Assembly (NCBI RefSeq): GCF_001247745.1 | Contig: NZ_LAIR01000002.1 | Location: forward strand, 1,116,001-1,180,000 | Reading direction: 5' to 3' | Length of the DNA stretch: 64,000 nt | Source: Luteipulveratus halotolerans | GTDB taxonomy: Bacteria > Actinomycetota > Actinomycetes > Actinomycetales > Dermatophilaceae | Part shown: piece by piece, positions 42,022 to 50,245 of the stretch | Layout: each line of letters begins with the position of its first letter | Position numbering within the stretch: position 1 is the stretch's first letter | The notes under the pieces: model-generated | The model's database searches: none | Told to the model about the DNA's origin: nothing | Seen by the model: the letters and a program-made list of their open reading frames with translations, nothing else | Position numbers and translations under genes: made by a program

Positions 42022-43328
42022 CGCGGGTCGCTCCAGGTCGCGGGGCGCACCGGCGGCAGGGCGCTCGGACCCGTGCCGCGGCGTACGGCCAGGATCTGGT
42101 CGACGCCCATCCGGCCCTGCTCGAAGCTGAGCAGCCCGCCGGCGAGGTAGAGGTCCCACACCCGCACGACCTCCTCACCGACGAGTGCGACGAGCTCGGC
42201 GCGATGGGCCTCGAACCGGCGCTGCCAGGCGCGGACGGTCCAGACGTAGTGCTCGCGCATCGCGTGCACGTCGCGCACCTCCAGCCCGGCCCGCTCGAGG
42301 AACGCGACCGTCTCGCCGATGGGGCGCATCGTCATGTCGGGCGCGATGAACGCCTCGATGAACGGTCCGCCGCCGGGGTGACGGCCAGCCCGCGACATCT
42401 GCTGGATCAGCACCCGGCCGTCGTCGCGGACGCAGCGGGCGAGGGTCGCGGCGTACGTCGCGTAGTTGCGTTCGCCGACGTGCTCGCCCATCTCCAGCGA
42501 GGCGACCGCGTCGTACGCCGGGTCGTCGATCTTGCGGTAGTCCTGCAGCCTGATCTCGACCCGGTCCTGGAGGCCACGTTCGCGAATCCGGTTGTCGATG
42601 AACGACTTCTGCTCCTGCGAGATGGTCACGCCGACGACCTGGGCGTCGTAGTGCTGCGCGGCGTGCAGGCTCAGCGACCCCCAGCCGCAGCCTATGTCGA
42701 GCAGGCGCATCCCGGGGCGTGCGTCGAGCCCGAGCTTGCGGCAGACGAGGTCGAGCTTGTCGGTCTGCGCGTCGTCGAGTGAGTACGCCGACGACTCCTC
42801 GCCGTCGAGGTCGGAGCCGGTGACGTAGGCGCACGAGTAGGCCATGTGACGGTCGAGGATGCGGGAGTAGAACGCGTTGGACAGGTCGTAGTGGTGATGG
42901 ATGACGGCGCGGTCGCGTCGCATCGAGTGCAGCCGGCCGGTCACCGCGATCTGGGTGCGCGGCAGGGGCGCCGGCGTCCCGAGCACGTCGAGCTCACGGG
43001 CGAGGCGTGCGGCGGCTGCGAGCACCCGGGGCGAGGGGCGCTGCGCGCGCAGGCCGCGGCGCGCCACCTCACCCCAGGTGTGACGCAGGCCGTCGGTGAG
43101 ATCCCCCTCCACACTGACCTCACCGACGACGTAGGCCTGCGCAGCACCGAGCTCGCCGGGGTGCCACAGCAACCGGCGCAAGGCCTGCGCAGAGCTCAGG
43201 TGCACCACCGGCACGTCGGGCGGGCCTGCGGTGCTGCCGTCCCAGGCGGTGATGCGGACGGGCAGCGGCGCGCCGACCACGGGTTCGAGCAGCGCCGCCA
43301 GCCGCGGTGCGATCGGAGCGGCGCTCAT
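42018..43328 (-). CDS. Cyclopropane-fatty-acyl-phospholipid synthase paralogue 2
   Basis: 436 aa. A divergent N-terminal lipid-binding domain precedes a SAM-methyltransferase domain with HHHYDLSNAFYSRILD, MAYSCAYVTG, LLDIGCGWGSLSLHAAQHYD and GVTISQEQ. The Cys (166) and Glu (282, GEHVG) that bind bicarbonate in E. coli Cfa are kept, but the His of LLHTIG is Gln309 (VLIQQMS) and the Ile is Met311. The active site therefore departs from a standard cyclopropane synthase. The start overlaps paralogue 1 by ATGA. Confidence 0.9.
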   Translation of the reverse strand: MSAAPIAPRLAALLEPVVGAPLPVRITAWDGSTAGPPDVPVVHLSSAQALRRLLWHPGELGAAQAYVVGEVSVEGDLTDGLRHTWGEVARRGLRAQRPSPRVLAAAARLARELDVLGTPAPLPRTQIAVTGRLHSMRRDRAVIHHHYDLSNAFYSRILDRHMAYSCAYVTGSDLDGEESSAYSLDDAQTDKLDLVCRKLGLDARPGMRLLDIGCGWGSLSLHAAQHYDAQVVGVTISQEQKSFIDNRIRERGLQDRVEIRLQDYRKIDDPAYDAVASLEMGEHVGERNYATYAATLARCVRDDGRVLIQQMSRAGRHPGGGPFIEAFIAPDMTMRPIGETVAFLERAGLEVRDVHAMREHYVWTVRAWQRRFEAHRAELVALVGEEVVRVWDLYLAGGLLSFEQGRMGVDQILAVRRGTGPSALPPVRPATWSDPR

Positions 43329-44587
43329 GCGGTGGCCCGCTCGTACGTCAGCTGCTGCACGTCGAGATATCCGGCCCGGAAGCCGCCCTCGGAGTAGCGC
43401 AGGTAGAACGTCCACATCCGCCGGAACACCTCGTCGAAACCGAGGCGTGCCAACGCCTCCGACGCCCCGTCGAAGGTCTCCGCCCACCGGCGCAGCGTCT
43501 CCGCGTAGCTCGAACCGATGGACAGCGCGTCGACACCGACCAGGCCCGCGGCCGCTGCGGACGACGCGAGCATCTCCGGTGACGGCAGCGCACCGCCGGG
43601 GAAGACGTACTTGTGGATCCAGGTGTAGCCGTCTCGGGTCTCCAGTGCCCGTTGGTGCGGCATCGTGATGGCCTGGACCACCGCGCGTCCACCGTCGCGC
43701 AGTGATCGTTCGAGCACGGCGTAGTAGCCGTCGAGGTAGTCCAGGCCGACGGCCTCGACCATCTCGACGCTGAGGACGGCGTCGTACCGGCCTCGCACGT
43801 CGCGGTAGTCGCACAGCTCGACGCTGACGCGGTCGGCGCATCCCGCAGCGGTGATCTTGGCGCGGGTCCACTCCAGCTGCTCACGCGACAACGTGACGCT
43901 GTGGACCCGGGCGCCTCGTCGTGCGGCGCGCAGCGCGAGCTCACCCCAGCCGGTGCCGATCTCGAGCACCTGCGAACCGGCAGTGACGCGCGCCTGGTCG
44001 AGCATCCGGTCGATCTTGCGGTGCTGTGCCGTCTGCAGGCTCTCGTCGTCGTCGACGAACAACGCCGACGAGTACGTCATCGTCGGGTCGAGGAAGAGCG
44101 CGAACATGTCGTTGGACAGGTCGTAGTGGCGCTCGACGTTGCTGCGCGCGTTCTCCGGGGTCGGTCGCTCGGCTCGTGGCTGACGGGCGAGGTACGCCGA
44201 CCGCATCCGCTTGAGCGGAGCCGGCACCAGCGCGTCGACTCCCGTCGCGAACGCGGCGATCAGAGCCGCGAGGTCGTTGCTGTCCCACTCACCGGCGAGG
44301 TAGGACTCCCCGAACCCGATGAGTCCGGCGCTGCCCACCCGGCGCATGAACGCCGACGGGTCGTGCACGTGCATGGTCGGTGCGGTGGGGACGTCGGCGG
44401 CACCACCCATGCACGAGCCGTCGGGCCACACGACGCGGACGGGCAGGCCGGCCATCGCGCGACGGAAGATGCCGCGGGTGACGAACGCCGCGCCGCGCGC
44501 CTTGAGGCTCAACGGAACGCGTGCGACGTCCGGCCATCGGTCCGGGTCGACCTGGACTCGTGGCGCGGTGGGGGACAGGGCGGTCAT
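43325..44587 (-). CDS. Cyclopropane-fatty-acyl-phospholipid synthase paralogue 1 (UfaA1-like)
   Basis: 420 aa. Conserved blocks are NVERHYDLSNDMFALFLDP, QVLEIGTGWGELALRAARRG, GYTWIHKYVFPGGALPS and the C-terminal FRRMWTFYLRYSEGGFRAGY. It is the likely counterpart of M. tuberculosis UfaA1 (Rv0447c) by locus. The bicarbonate-binding Cys of E. coli Cfa (YSCAY) is Ser174 here (TYSSAL), His of EHVG is Ala279, and the later His is Gln305. It could methylate unsaturated lipids to methyl-branched rather than cyclopropane products. It is coupled to both neighbours by ATGA. Confidence 0.9.
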   Translation of the reverse strand: MTALSPTAPRVQVDPDRWPDVARVPLSLKARGAAFVTRGIFRRAMAGLPVRVVWPDGSCMGGAADVPTAPTMHVHDPSAFMRRVGSAGLIGFGESYLAGEWDSNDLAALIAAFATGVDALVPAPLKRMRSAYLARQPRAERPTPENARSNVERHYDLSNDMFALFLDPTMTYSSALFVDDDESLQTAQHRKIDRMLDQARVTAGSQVLEIGTGWGELALRAARRGARVHSVTLSREQLEWTRAKITAAGCADRVSVELCDYRDVRGRYDAVLSVEMVEAVGLDYLDGYYAVLERSLRDGGRAVVQAITMPHQRALETRDGYTWIHKYVFPGGALPSPEMLASSAAAAGLVGVDALSIGSSYAETLRRWAETFDGASEALARLGFDEVFRRMWTFYLRYSEGGFRAGYLDVQQLTYERATA

Positions 44588-45303
44588 ACGGCCTCCTGGC
44601 GGTGGTGGGCTGGTCGTGGCTGCACCGGCACGCGACGCAGCCACAGGCGTACGCCGCGGAGTCGGATGCGCAGGGTGACCACGTGCGGAGCGAGGGGAAG
44701 TCGGAGGAGGACGCGCGGCGCATCGCGCGGGCGAGCGGGTCGTCCTCGCCAGCTCGTCACGAACGGTGGGTGCCCGTCTCGGTGGAGCGTGATCCTGATG
44801 TCGACACCCGCCGCCGTCGGCGGCGGCACGGACATGGCGTAGTGACCGGACACGTCGTTGAACGGCGAGACGTAGAGCGCCTTCTCGGCGCTCGCGCGGC
44901 CGCGCGAGTCGGGCCGGACGAGGTAGGCGTGACGCTCGCCGTAGGTGTTGCGGACCTCGGCGATCACGGCCACGAGCGCGTCGTCACGGTCCCAGCACCA
45001 GTAGATCGTCAGGGGGTCGAACGCGTGGCCGAGGCTGCGGGCGCCGGTCAGGGCGAGCACTCGGCAGCCGTCGAGGTCGAGGCCCTGTGTCTCAGCGAAG
45101 CGGACCACGTTGTCGTGCCAGCAGGCTCGTGGGTCGCCGAGATGGTCGGCGACTCCGAAGGTGACGAATGGCCTTTGCCACCAAGGCATCTCGTGAGACG
45201 TCGAGGGCTCGACGAGCCACGCGCACCCGGCGTACGTGAAGTCGTCGCGTACGGGCGCCGTACGCGTGTGGCGTACCTGTGTGAGCAGCAGCCGCGGCCT
45301 CAC
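44584..45303 (-). CDS. DUF1365 family protein
   Basis: 239 aa. Family blocks include VRHTRTAPVRDDFTYAGCAW, ALTGARSLGHAFDPLTIYWC, EVRNTYGERHAYLV and EKALYVSPFNDVSGHYAMSV. DUF1365 proteins consistently sit between an FAD oxidoreductase and a Cfa-like enzyme (Rv0448c in M. tuberculosis). No cofactor motif is visible. GTG start overlaps the FAD gene stop (GTGA). The function is unknown, presumably in the same lipid modification. Confidence 0.9.
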   Translation of the reverse strand: MRPRLLLTQVRHTRTAPVRDDFTYAGCAWLVEPSTSHEMPWWQRPFVTFGVADHLGDPRACWHDNVVRFAETQGLDLDGCRVLALTGARSLGHAFDPLTIYWCWDRDDALVAVIAEVRNTYGERHAYLVRPDSRGRASAEKALYVSPFNDVSGHYAMSVPPPTAAGVDIRITLHRDGHPPFVTSWRGRPARPRDAPRVLLRLPLAPHVVTLRIRLRGVRLWLRRVPVQPRPAHHRQEAV

Positions 45304-46565
45304 CACGAGCCCCCGAGCGCCTGAGCGGCGCGCAGCCCCGAGAGCGCGCCGTCCTCGTGGAACCCCCAGCCGTGATAGGCGCCGGCGAAGGCGATGCGTC
45401 GGTCCGACAGCTCGGGCAGGCGGGCCTGGGCAGCCACGGCGTCGGCGGTGTAGAGCGGGTGCTCGTAGGTCATCTCGGCGAGCACCCGGCGCTTGTCGAC
45501 GCGCTGAGAACCGTTGAGCGTCACCAGGACTCGCTGACCGCTCGGCGACGGCAGGCGCATCAGCCGCGTCAGGTCGTACGTCACGAGCACCCCGGCCTGT
45601 GGGTCGCGCGGCAGCAGGTAGTTCCACGACGCCCGAGCGCCACGCCGGTTCGGCAGCACGGTGGTGTCGGTGTGCAGCTGCGCCTCGTTGACCGAGTAGG
45701 TGATGGCGCCGAGGACGTCGCGCTCGGCGGCTGTCGGGGACGAGAGCAACGACAGCGCCTGGTGCGGATGGGTGGCGACGACCACGGCTTCGTACGCGTC
45801 GCAGCGTCCGTCGGCCGACACGACCTCGGCACCGCTCGCTGTCCTCCGCAACGCGACGACCGGAGTACTCAGCCGTACGTCGGAGACGCCGGCCAGGACG
45901 CGGTCGACGTAGGTGCGTGAGCCGCCGACGACGGTGCGCCAGGTCGGCGACCCGGTGACGCTCAGCATGCCGTGGTGGTCGAGGAAGGTGAGCAGCGACC
46001 GAGCCGGGTACTCCAGAGAACGGTCCGGGTCGCACGACCAGACGGCTGCCACCAGCGGTCGCACGAACCAGTCGATGAACGCGTTCGAGAAGCGCTGCGG
46101 CTCCAGCCAGTCGCCGAGCGCGACGTCAGCGCCGGTCGCAGGGGTGTCGAGGAGGGCGCGTGCCGATCGGTGGAAGCGGCGGACGTCCAGCAGCATCCGT
46201 CCGTACGCCGGTCGCAGGACGGTCCGCGGGTCGGCGAGCAGTCCTGACGGGCCCCGCCCACCGGCGTACTCGATGCCGGACGCCTCGTGCCGGACCGACA
46301 TCGACATGTCGGTCTCCCGGGTCGCCACACCGAGCTCACGGAACAGACGCTGGAGCGTGGGGTAGGTGCGGTCGTTGTGCACGATGAACCCGCTGTCGAC
46401 GCTCAACCGCTCACCCTCGAGCGTCACGTCGTGCGTGTGGGCATGCCCGCCCGGTCGCGCGTCGGCCTCGTACACCGTGACCGTGTGCGATCGCGCGAGC
46501 ACGTGGGTGGCCACGAGCCCGGCGACGCCGCTACCGATCACGGCGGCGCGGGGTCGTCCTGTCAT
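45300..46565 (-). CDS. FAD-dependent amine oxidase/desaturase-like oxidoreductase
   Basis: 421 aa with an N-terminal Rossmann FAD motif (AAVIGSGVAGLVATHVLARS, Gly at 11, 13 and 16), then VYEADARPGGHAHTHDV, a central domain and a C-terminal FAD-closing motif (RIAFAGAYHGWGFHEDGALSGL). It corresponds to Rv0449c, the first gene of the mycobacterial sigK-linked cluster. A Shine-Dalgarno GAGGAG precedes the ATG. It is the first gene of a six-gene coupled operon running to phr and divergent from miaA. Confidence 0.92.
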   Translation of the reverse strand: MTGRPRAAVIGSGVAGLVATHVLARSHTVTVYEADARPGGHAHTHDVTLEGERLSVDSGFIVHNDRTYPTLQRLFRELGVATRETDMSMSVRHEASGIEYAGGRGPSGLLADPRTVLRPAYGRMLLDVRRFHRSARALLDTPATGADVALGDWLEPQRFSNAFIDWFVRPLVAAVWSCDPDRSLEYPARSLLTFLDHHGMLSVTGSPTWRTVVGGSRTYVDRVLAGVSDVRLSTPVVALRRTASGAEVVSADGRCDAYEAVVVATHPHQALSLLSSPTAAERDVLGAITYSVNEAQLHTDTTVLPNRRGARASWNYLLPRDPQAGVLVTYDLTRLMRLPSPSGQRVLVTLNGSQRVDKRRVLAEMTYEHPLYTADAVAAQARLPELSDRRIAFAGAYHGWGFHEDGALSGLRAAQALGGSW

Positions 46566-46607
46566 GGCGGGGAGCTCCTCGGGGTCGTCCGGACGTGTCG
46601 CGAAGCG

Positions 46608-46634
46608 GTTCGGAGCCCTCGACGAGACGGATGG
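46608..46634 (-). promoter_or_regulatory. SigK-like ECF promoter of the FAD-DUF1365-Cfa-DUF1295-phr operon
   Basis: On the minus strand CCATCC (complement of 46629-46634), 15 nt, then CCGAAC (complement of 46608-46613), 42 bp before the first start codon. The mycobacterial SigK promoter, as I recall it, is CCATCC-N16/17-CCGAAT and drives the homologous cluster. The spacer is one short and one -10 base differs. No sigma gene is in this window. Confidence 0.55.
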
Positions 46635-46663
46635 GTACGACTGCTCTGAGACGATGTGCCGCG

Positions 46664-47602
46664 ATGAGCACTCCTGCCCGACCGCCGCTGGTCGTCGCCG
46701 TCGTCGGCCCGACCGCCACCGGCAAGTCCGACCTCGGCATCGCCCTGGCGCAGCGCCTCGATGGCGAGGTCGTCAACGCCGACGCCTCGCAGCTGTACCG
46801 CGGCATGGACATCGGCACCGCCAAGGTCCCGGTCGCCGAACGGCACGGAGTCCCGCACCACCAGCTCGACACCCTCGACGTCACGCAGGACTCGACGGTC
46901 GCCGACTACCAGCGCGACGCGCGCGCCGACATCGACGCCGTGCTGGCCCGGGGTCGTAGGCCGCTGCTCGTCGGCGGCTCGGGGCTCTACCTGCGCGCAG
47001 CCCTCGACGTGCTGGAGATCCCGCCGACCGACCCCGACGTGCGCGCCCGCTGGGAGGCCGAGCTCGAACGCCAGGGACCCGAGGCGCTGTACGCCCTCCT
47101 GCAGGAGCGCGACCCCGAGGCCGCACGCGCCATGCTGCCCGGCAACGGTCGACGTACGGTGCGGGCCCTGGAGGTCATCGAGCTCACCGGCCGACCGTTC
47201 AGCTCGACGATGCCGCGCCGGGAGTTCCTGCGACCCAGCGTGATGATCGGTCTGCGCGCACCCCGGCACGAGCTGCACGACCGCGTCGCCGTACGCGTCG
47301 ACCGGATGTGGGAGTCCGGCCTGCTCGACGAGGTGCGCGCGCTCGAGCGGCTCGGCCTGCGGCACGGGCGTACGGCCAGCCGCGCGATCGGCTACGCCCA
47401 GGCACTCGGACAGCTCGACGGCGACCTGACCGAGGCCGAGGCCAAGGAGCAGACGGTGCTGGCGACGCGCCGGCTCGTACGCCGGCAGGAGGCGTGGTTC
47501 CGCCCCGAGCCGCGCATCGTGTGGCTGCCGTACGACGCGCCCGACCTGCTCGACCGCGCACTGGTCACGGTGCGCGAGGCCGACGCCGATCGGTCAGACT
47601 GA
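46664..47602 (+). CDS. miaA: tRNA dimethylallyltransferase
   Basis: 312 aa. It transfers an isopentenyl group to A37 of tRNAs reading U-starting codons, producing the substrate of MiaB. The P-loop is GPTATGKSDLG (residues 15-25), followed by NADASQLYRGMDIGTAKV, HHQLD and LVGGSGLYLRA. The C-terminal zinc-independent end reads RRLVRRQEAWFRPEP. ATG 46664 fits the family start. dapF follows after 4 nt. Confidence 0.97.
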   Translation: MSTPARPPLVVAVVGPTATGKSDLGIALAQRLDGEVVNADASQLYRGMDIGTAKVPVAERHGVPHHQLDTLDVTQDSTVADYQRDARADIDAVLARGRRPLLVGGSGLYLRAALDVLEIPPTDPDVRARWEAELERQGPEALYALLQERDPEAARAMLPGNGRRTVRALEVIELTGRPFSSTMPRREFLRPSVMIGLRAPRHELHDRVAVRVDRMWESGLLDEVRALERLGLRHGRTASRAIGYAQALGQLDGDLTEAEAKEQTVLATRRLVRRQEAWFRPEPRIVWLPYDAPDLLDRALVTVREADADRSD

Positions 47603-47606
47603 GGGC

Positions 47607-48467
47607 GTGACCACGATCGACTTCACCAAGGGCCACGGCACCCACAACGACTTCGTGCTCGTGCCCGACCTCGACGGCGCCCTGGACCTCACTGCCGAGC
47701 AGGTGCGGTTCCTGTGCGACCGGCGTGGCGGCATCGGCGGCGACGGCGCGATCCGGGTGGTCCGGGCCGGCAAGGTCGCCGACGTCTCCGCAGACGTCGA
47801 CCCCGACCTGTGGTTCATGGACTACCGCAACGCCGACGGCTCCGTCGCCGAGATGTGCGGCAACGGCACGCGGGTGTTCGCCGACTACCTGCGCACCCAC
47901 GGTCTGGTGACCGACGAGACGTTCGACATCGCCACGCGCGGTGGCCTCAAGCGCATCACCACGGTCCCGGGCGGCTACGCCGTCGATCTGGGCCCATGGC
48001 GGCTCGCGCGCGAGCCGGAGGCCCAGGAGCGCGGGATGGACTCGGTGGTCCAGGTGGTCGGCATCGCCGACCCGGTGCCCGCCCTCAGCCTCGACCTCGG
48101 CAACCCGCACACCGTCGTGGCCCTGCCGCCCGAGCTCGCGCTCGGCCGCATCGACCTCACGACCGCTCCGCAGGTCGACCCGCACCCCGAGCAGGGCACC
48201 AACGTCGAGCTCGTCCGGCCGGTCGGCCCCGGCCACATCGAGATGCGCGTGCACGAGCGCGGCGTCGGCGAGACGCAGTCGTGCGGCACCGGTGCCGCGG
48301 CGGCTGCGCTCGCGACCTGGTGGTGGGCCGGGCGGCCGGACGACCAGCTCGACTGGGTCGTCGACGTCCCGGGCGGCCGGCTCGGCGTCCACATCAGCGA
48401 CGACAAGGTCGCGCTCTCGGGCCCGGCGGTGCTCGTCGCCGACGGCACGGTCACCCTCCCCGCCTGA
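47607..48467 (+). CDS. dapF: Diaminopimelate epimerase
   Basis: 286 aa cofactor-free epimerase converting LL- to meso-diaminopimelate for lysine and peptidoglycan synthesis. The GHGTHNDFVL start and both catalytic cysteines are present: CGNGTR (EMCGNGTRVFADYL) and SCGTG (ETQSCGTGAAAAAL). GTG 47607 is 4 nt after the miaA stop, an operon conserved in actinobacteria. It ends at a terminator hairpin. Confidence 0.97.
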   Translation: MTTIDFTKGHGTHNDFVLVPDLDGALDLTAEQVRFLCDRRGGIGGDGAIRVVRAGKVADVSADVDPDLWFMDYRNADGSVAEMCGNGTRVFADYLRTHGLVTDETFDIATRGGLKRITTVPGGYAVDLGPWRLAREPEAQERGMDSVVQVVGIADPVPALSLDLGNPHTVVALPPELALGRIDLTTAPQVDPHPEQGTNVELVRPVGPGHIEMRVHERGVGETQSCGTGAAAAALATWWWAGRPDDQLDWVVDVPGGRLGVHISDDKVALSGPAVLVADGTVTLPA

Positions 48468-48475
48468 CAGATCTC

Positions 48476-48509
48476 GTCTGCTCGGCACTCCATGCACTGC
48501 CGAGCAGAC
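48476..48509. terminator. Terminator between dapF and the RsmC-like gene
   Basis: A 12-bp perfect inverted repeat (48476-48487 and 48498-48509) with a 10-nt loop, lying between convergent genes. Confidence 0.8.
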
Positions 48510-48525
48510 AGCCTTCGTACGGCGC

Positions 48526-49137
48526 TCAGGCCCCGCGGCGCACGTGCAGGATGCGGAAGCCTTTGACGCTGGTGAGGCGCGACACGTCGTACCCGTCACC
48601 CAGCTCGGCCACCAACCACTTCTGGAGCGAGTCCGAGCCGAGGTTGCGCTGCACGACGAGGTACGCCGAGCCGCCGGGTGCCAGACGCGGCAACCAGGTG
48701 CGCATCAGCTCGTGCAGCACGGCCTTGCCCACGCGGATCGGCGGGTTGGACCAGATGAGGTCGAACGTCGTGCCGGCGGGTACGTCGTCGGCCGTCGTGG
48801 CGCGAACTCCGTTGAGCCCCAACGAGATTGCATTACGCCGAGCGAGGTCGAGGGCGCGCTCGTTGACGTCGACGGCCCAGACCGTGGCGGCGGGGGAGCG
48901 CAGTGCAAGCGTCAGGGCGATCGGACCCCATCCGCAGCCGAGGTCGAGGAACGTGCCCGCCTCGGGTGGCGCCGGAGCGTGCTGCAGGAGCACCGACGTG
49001 CCCTGGTCGATGCGGTCGGGCGAGAAGATCCCGCGCGCGACCTCGACGGGACGTGACCGACCGGCCAGCGGCACCGTGATCGTGCGGCGTTCCTCGGCGC
49101 TGGCGGGCTGCGCGGTGAAGTAGTGGTCCTCGGACAT
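48526..49137 (-). CDS. RsmC-like class I SAM methyltransferase (methyltransferase small domain)
   Basis: 203 aa. It starts MSEDHYFTAQPASAEERRTI, has SAM motif I FLDLGCGWGPIALTLALRSP and the N6/N2-guanine-type catalytic motif SNPPIRVG. This is the short actinobacterial RsmC/RlmG relative, thought to modify guanines in rRNA. ATG 49137 is preferred over an upstream in-frame start at 49158; TACCCT lies 8 nt before it. Confidence 0.88.
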   Translation of the reverse strand: MSEDHYFTAQPASAEERRTITVPLAGRSRPVEVARGIFSPDRIDQGTSVLLQHAPAPPEAGTFLDLGCGWGPIALTLALRSPAATVWAVDVNERALDLARRNAISLGLNGVRATTADDVPAGTTFDLIWSNPPIRVGKAVLHELMRTWLPRLAPGGSAYLVVQRNLGSDSLQKWLVAELGDGYDVSRLTSVKGFRILHVRRGA

Positions 49138-49260
49138 CGAGAGGCAGGGTAGCCGCACGGGACATCTGTCCTTCTCCGTCGCGGACCGTCGACCCTGCCG
49201 CCCCCACCCGCTGCGCTCCTAGCGTCGAGGTCGTCAGCAGGACCGGGCGAAGGAGGGGGC

Positions 49261-49647
49261 ATGGACATCGTGAGGACGACGACGGCTGTCGTGGGTGCGG
49301 CGGCGGCCGCGCTCGCGGGCTGGGGGATCGCGCGGATGGCCGACGTGGCGCTGACCGTCGAGCAGGGCGGCTCGGTACGCGAGGTCGGACCGTGGGCGGT
49401 GGTCGTCTCGACACTGGTCGTCGGTGCCGCTGCCACGCTGACGCAGCTGGTCCTGACCCGTCGGCGCGCCGGCCTGAGGTGGTGGCTGATCCTTGCCGGG
49501 GGAGTCCTGGTGCTCTCGCTCGGCGGACCGCTGGCCGCGACGACCACGAGTGCGACGTTCGTGCTCATCGGGCTGCACCTGGTCGTGGGTGCGGTCCTGA
49601 TGTTCTTCCTGCGCGTACGTCCGACCGCCGACCTGGCGCCCCGATGA
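49261..49647 (+). CDS. Four-helix membrane protein of unknown function (DUF6069-like)
   Basis: 128 aa with four hydrophobic segments (about residues 8-26, 44-64, 72-90, 97-117). The arrangement resembles the DUF6069 group, but the match is by eye. It has an excellent Shine-Dalgarno (AAGGAGG) and a TAGCGT -10 candidate at 49220-49225. The stop overlaps the following methyltransferase start as ATGA, making it the first gene of a four-gene chain with a two-component system. Confidence 0.7.
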   Translation: MDIVRTTTAVVGAAAAALAGWGIARMADVALTVEQGGSVREVGPWAVVVSTLVVGAAATLTQLVLTRRRAGLRWWLILAGGVLVLSLGGPLAATTTSATFVLIGLHLVVGAVLMFFLRVRPTADLAPR

Positions 49648-50240
49648 CCGGGGCCGTCGTGCGCAGCGCACGACCCGGCGACATGGCCGCCTACGTCGGC
49701 GCCAAGACCGCACTGATCGGCTCGCTCCGGGGGACGGTGCTCGAGATCGGTGCGGGGCGCGGCTCCAACTTCGGTCTGCTGGACCGCACGGTCTCGTGGA
49801 TCGGGTTGGAGCCACGCCGGCGGGCCAGACGCGAGCTGGAGGCGCGCGCACAGCGGGACCACCGGCGTACGCAGGTCATCGCGGGGAGCGCGGAGGACAT
49901 CGCGGTGCCTGCGGCCTCGGTCGACGCGGTTCTGTCCACCGTGGTGCTGTGCTCGGTCGACGACCAGCGTCGCGCTCTCGCGGAGGTACGCCGCGTGCTG
50001 CGCCCCGGGGGCTCGTTCGTGTTCTGCGAGCACGTCCTCGCCGACGCTGGGTGGACCCGCCTCGCGCTGCAGGCGTTCGCGCCGGTGCAGATCATGGTCG
50101 ACGGCTGTGACCCGGCCCGTGACACCGAGGCCGCGATCCGCAGCGCCGGGTTCGCCGACGTCGACATCGAGCACTTCGTGCAGCCCGGTCCGCTCGGCAC
50201 TCGTCTGCCGTTCATCGTCGGGCGTGCGTCGGTAGCGTGA
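49644..50240 (+). CDS. Class I SAM-dependent methyltransferase (UbiE/METTL7-like)
   Basis: 198 aa. Motif I VLEIGAGRGSNFGLLDRTVS, an acidic motif II (WIGLEPRRRARREL), and VDAVLSTVVLCSVDDQRRAL then VRRVLRPGGSFVFCEHV are typical of the Methyltransf_11 family acting on lipids or small molecules. It is coupled by ATGA to the upstream membrane protein and reaches the histidine-kinase start. The substrate is unknown. Confidence 0.85.
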   Translation: MTGAVVRSARPGDMAAYVGAKTALIGSLRGTVLEIGAGRGSNFGLLDRTVSWIGLEPRRRARRELEARAQRDHRRTQVIAGSAEDIAVPAASVDAVLSTVVLCSVDDQRRALAEVRRVLRPGGSFVFCEHVLADAGWTRLALQAFAPVQIMVDGCDPARDTEAAIRSAGFADVDIEHFVQPGPLGTRLPFIVGRASVA

Positions 50241-50245
50241 GCGTC

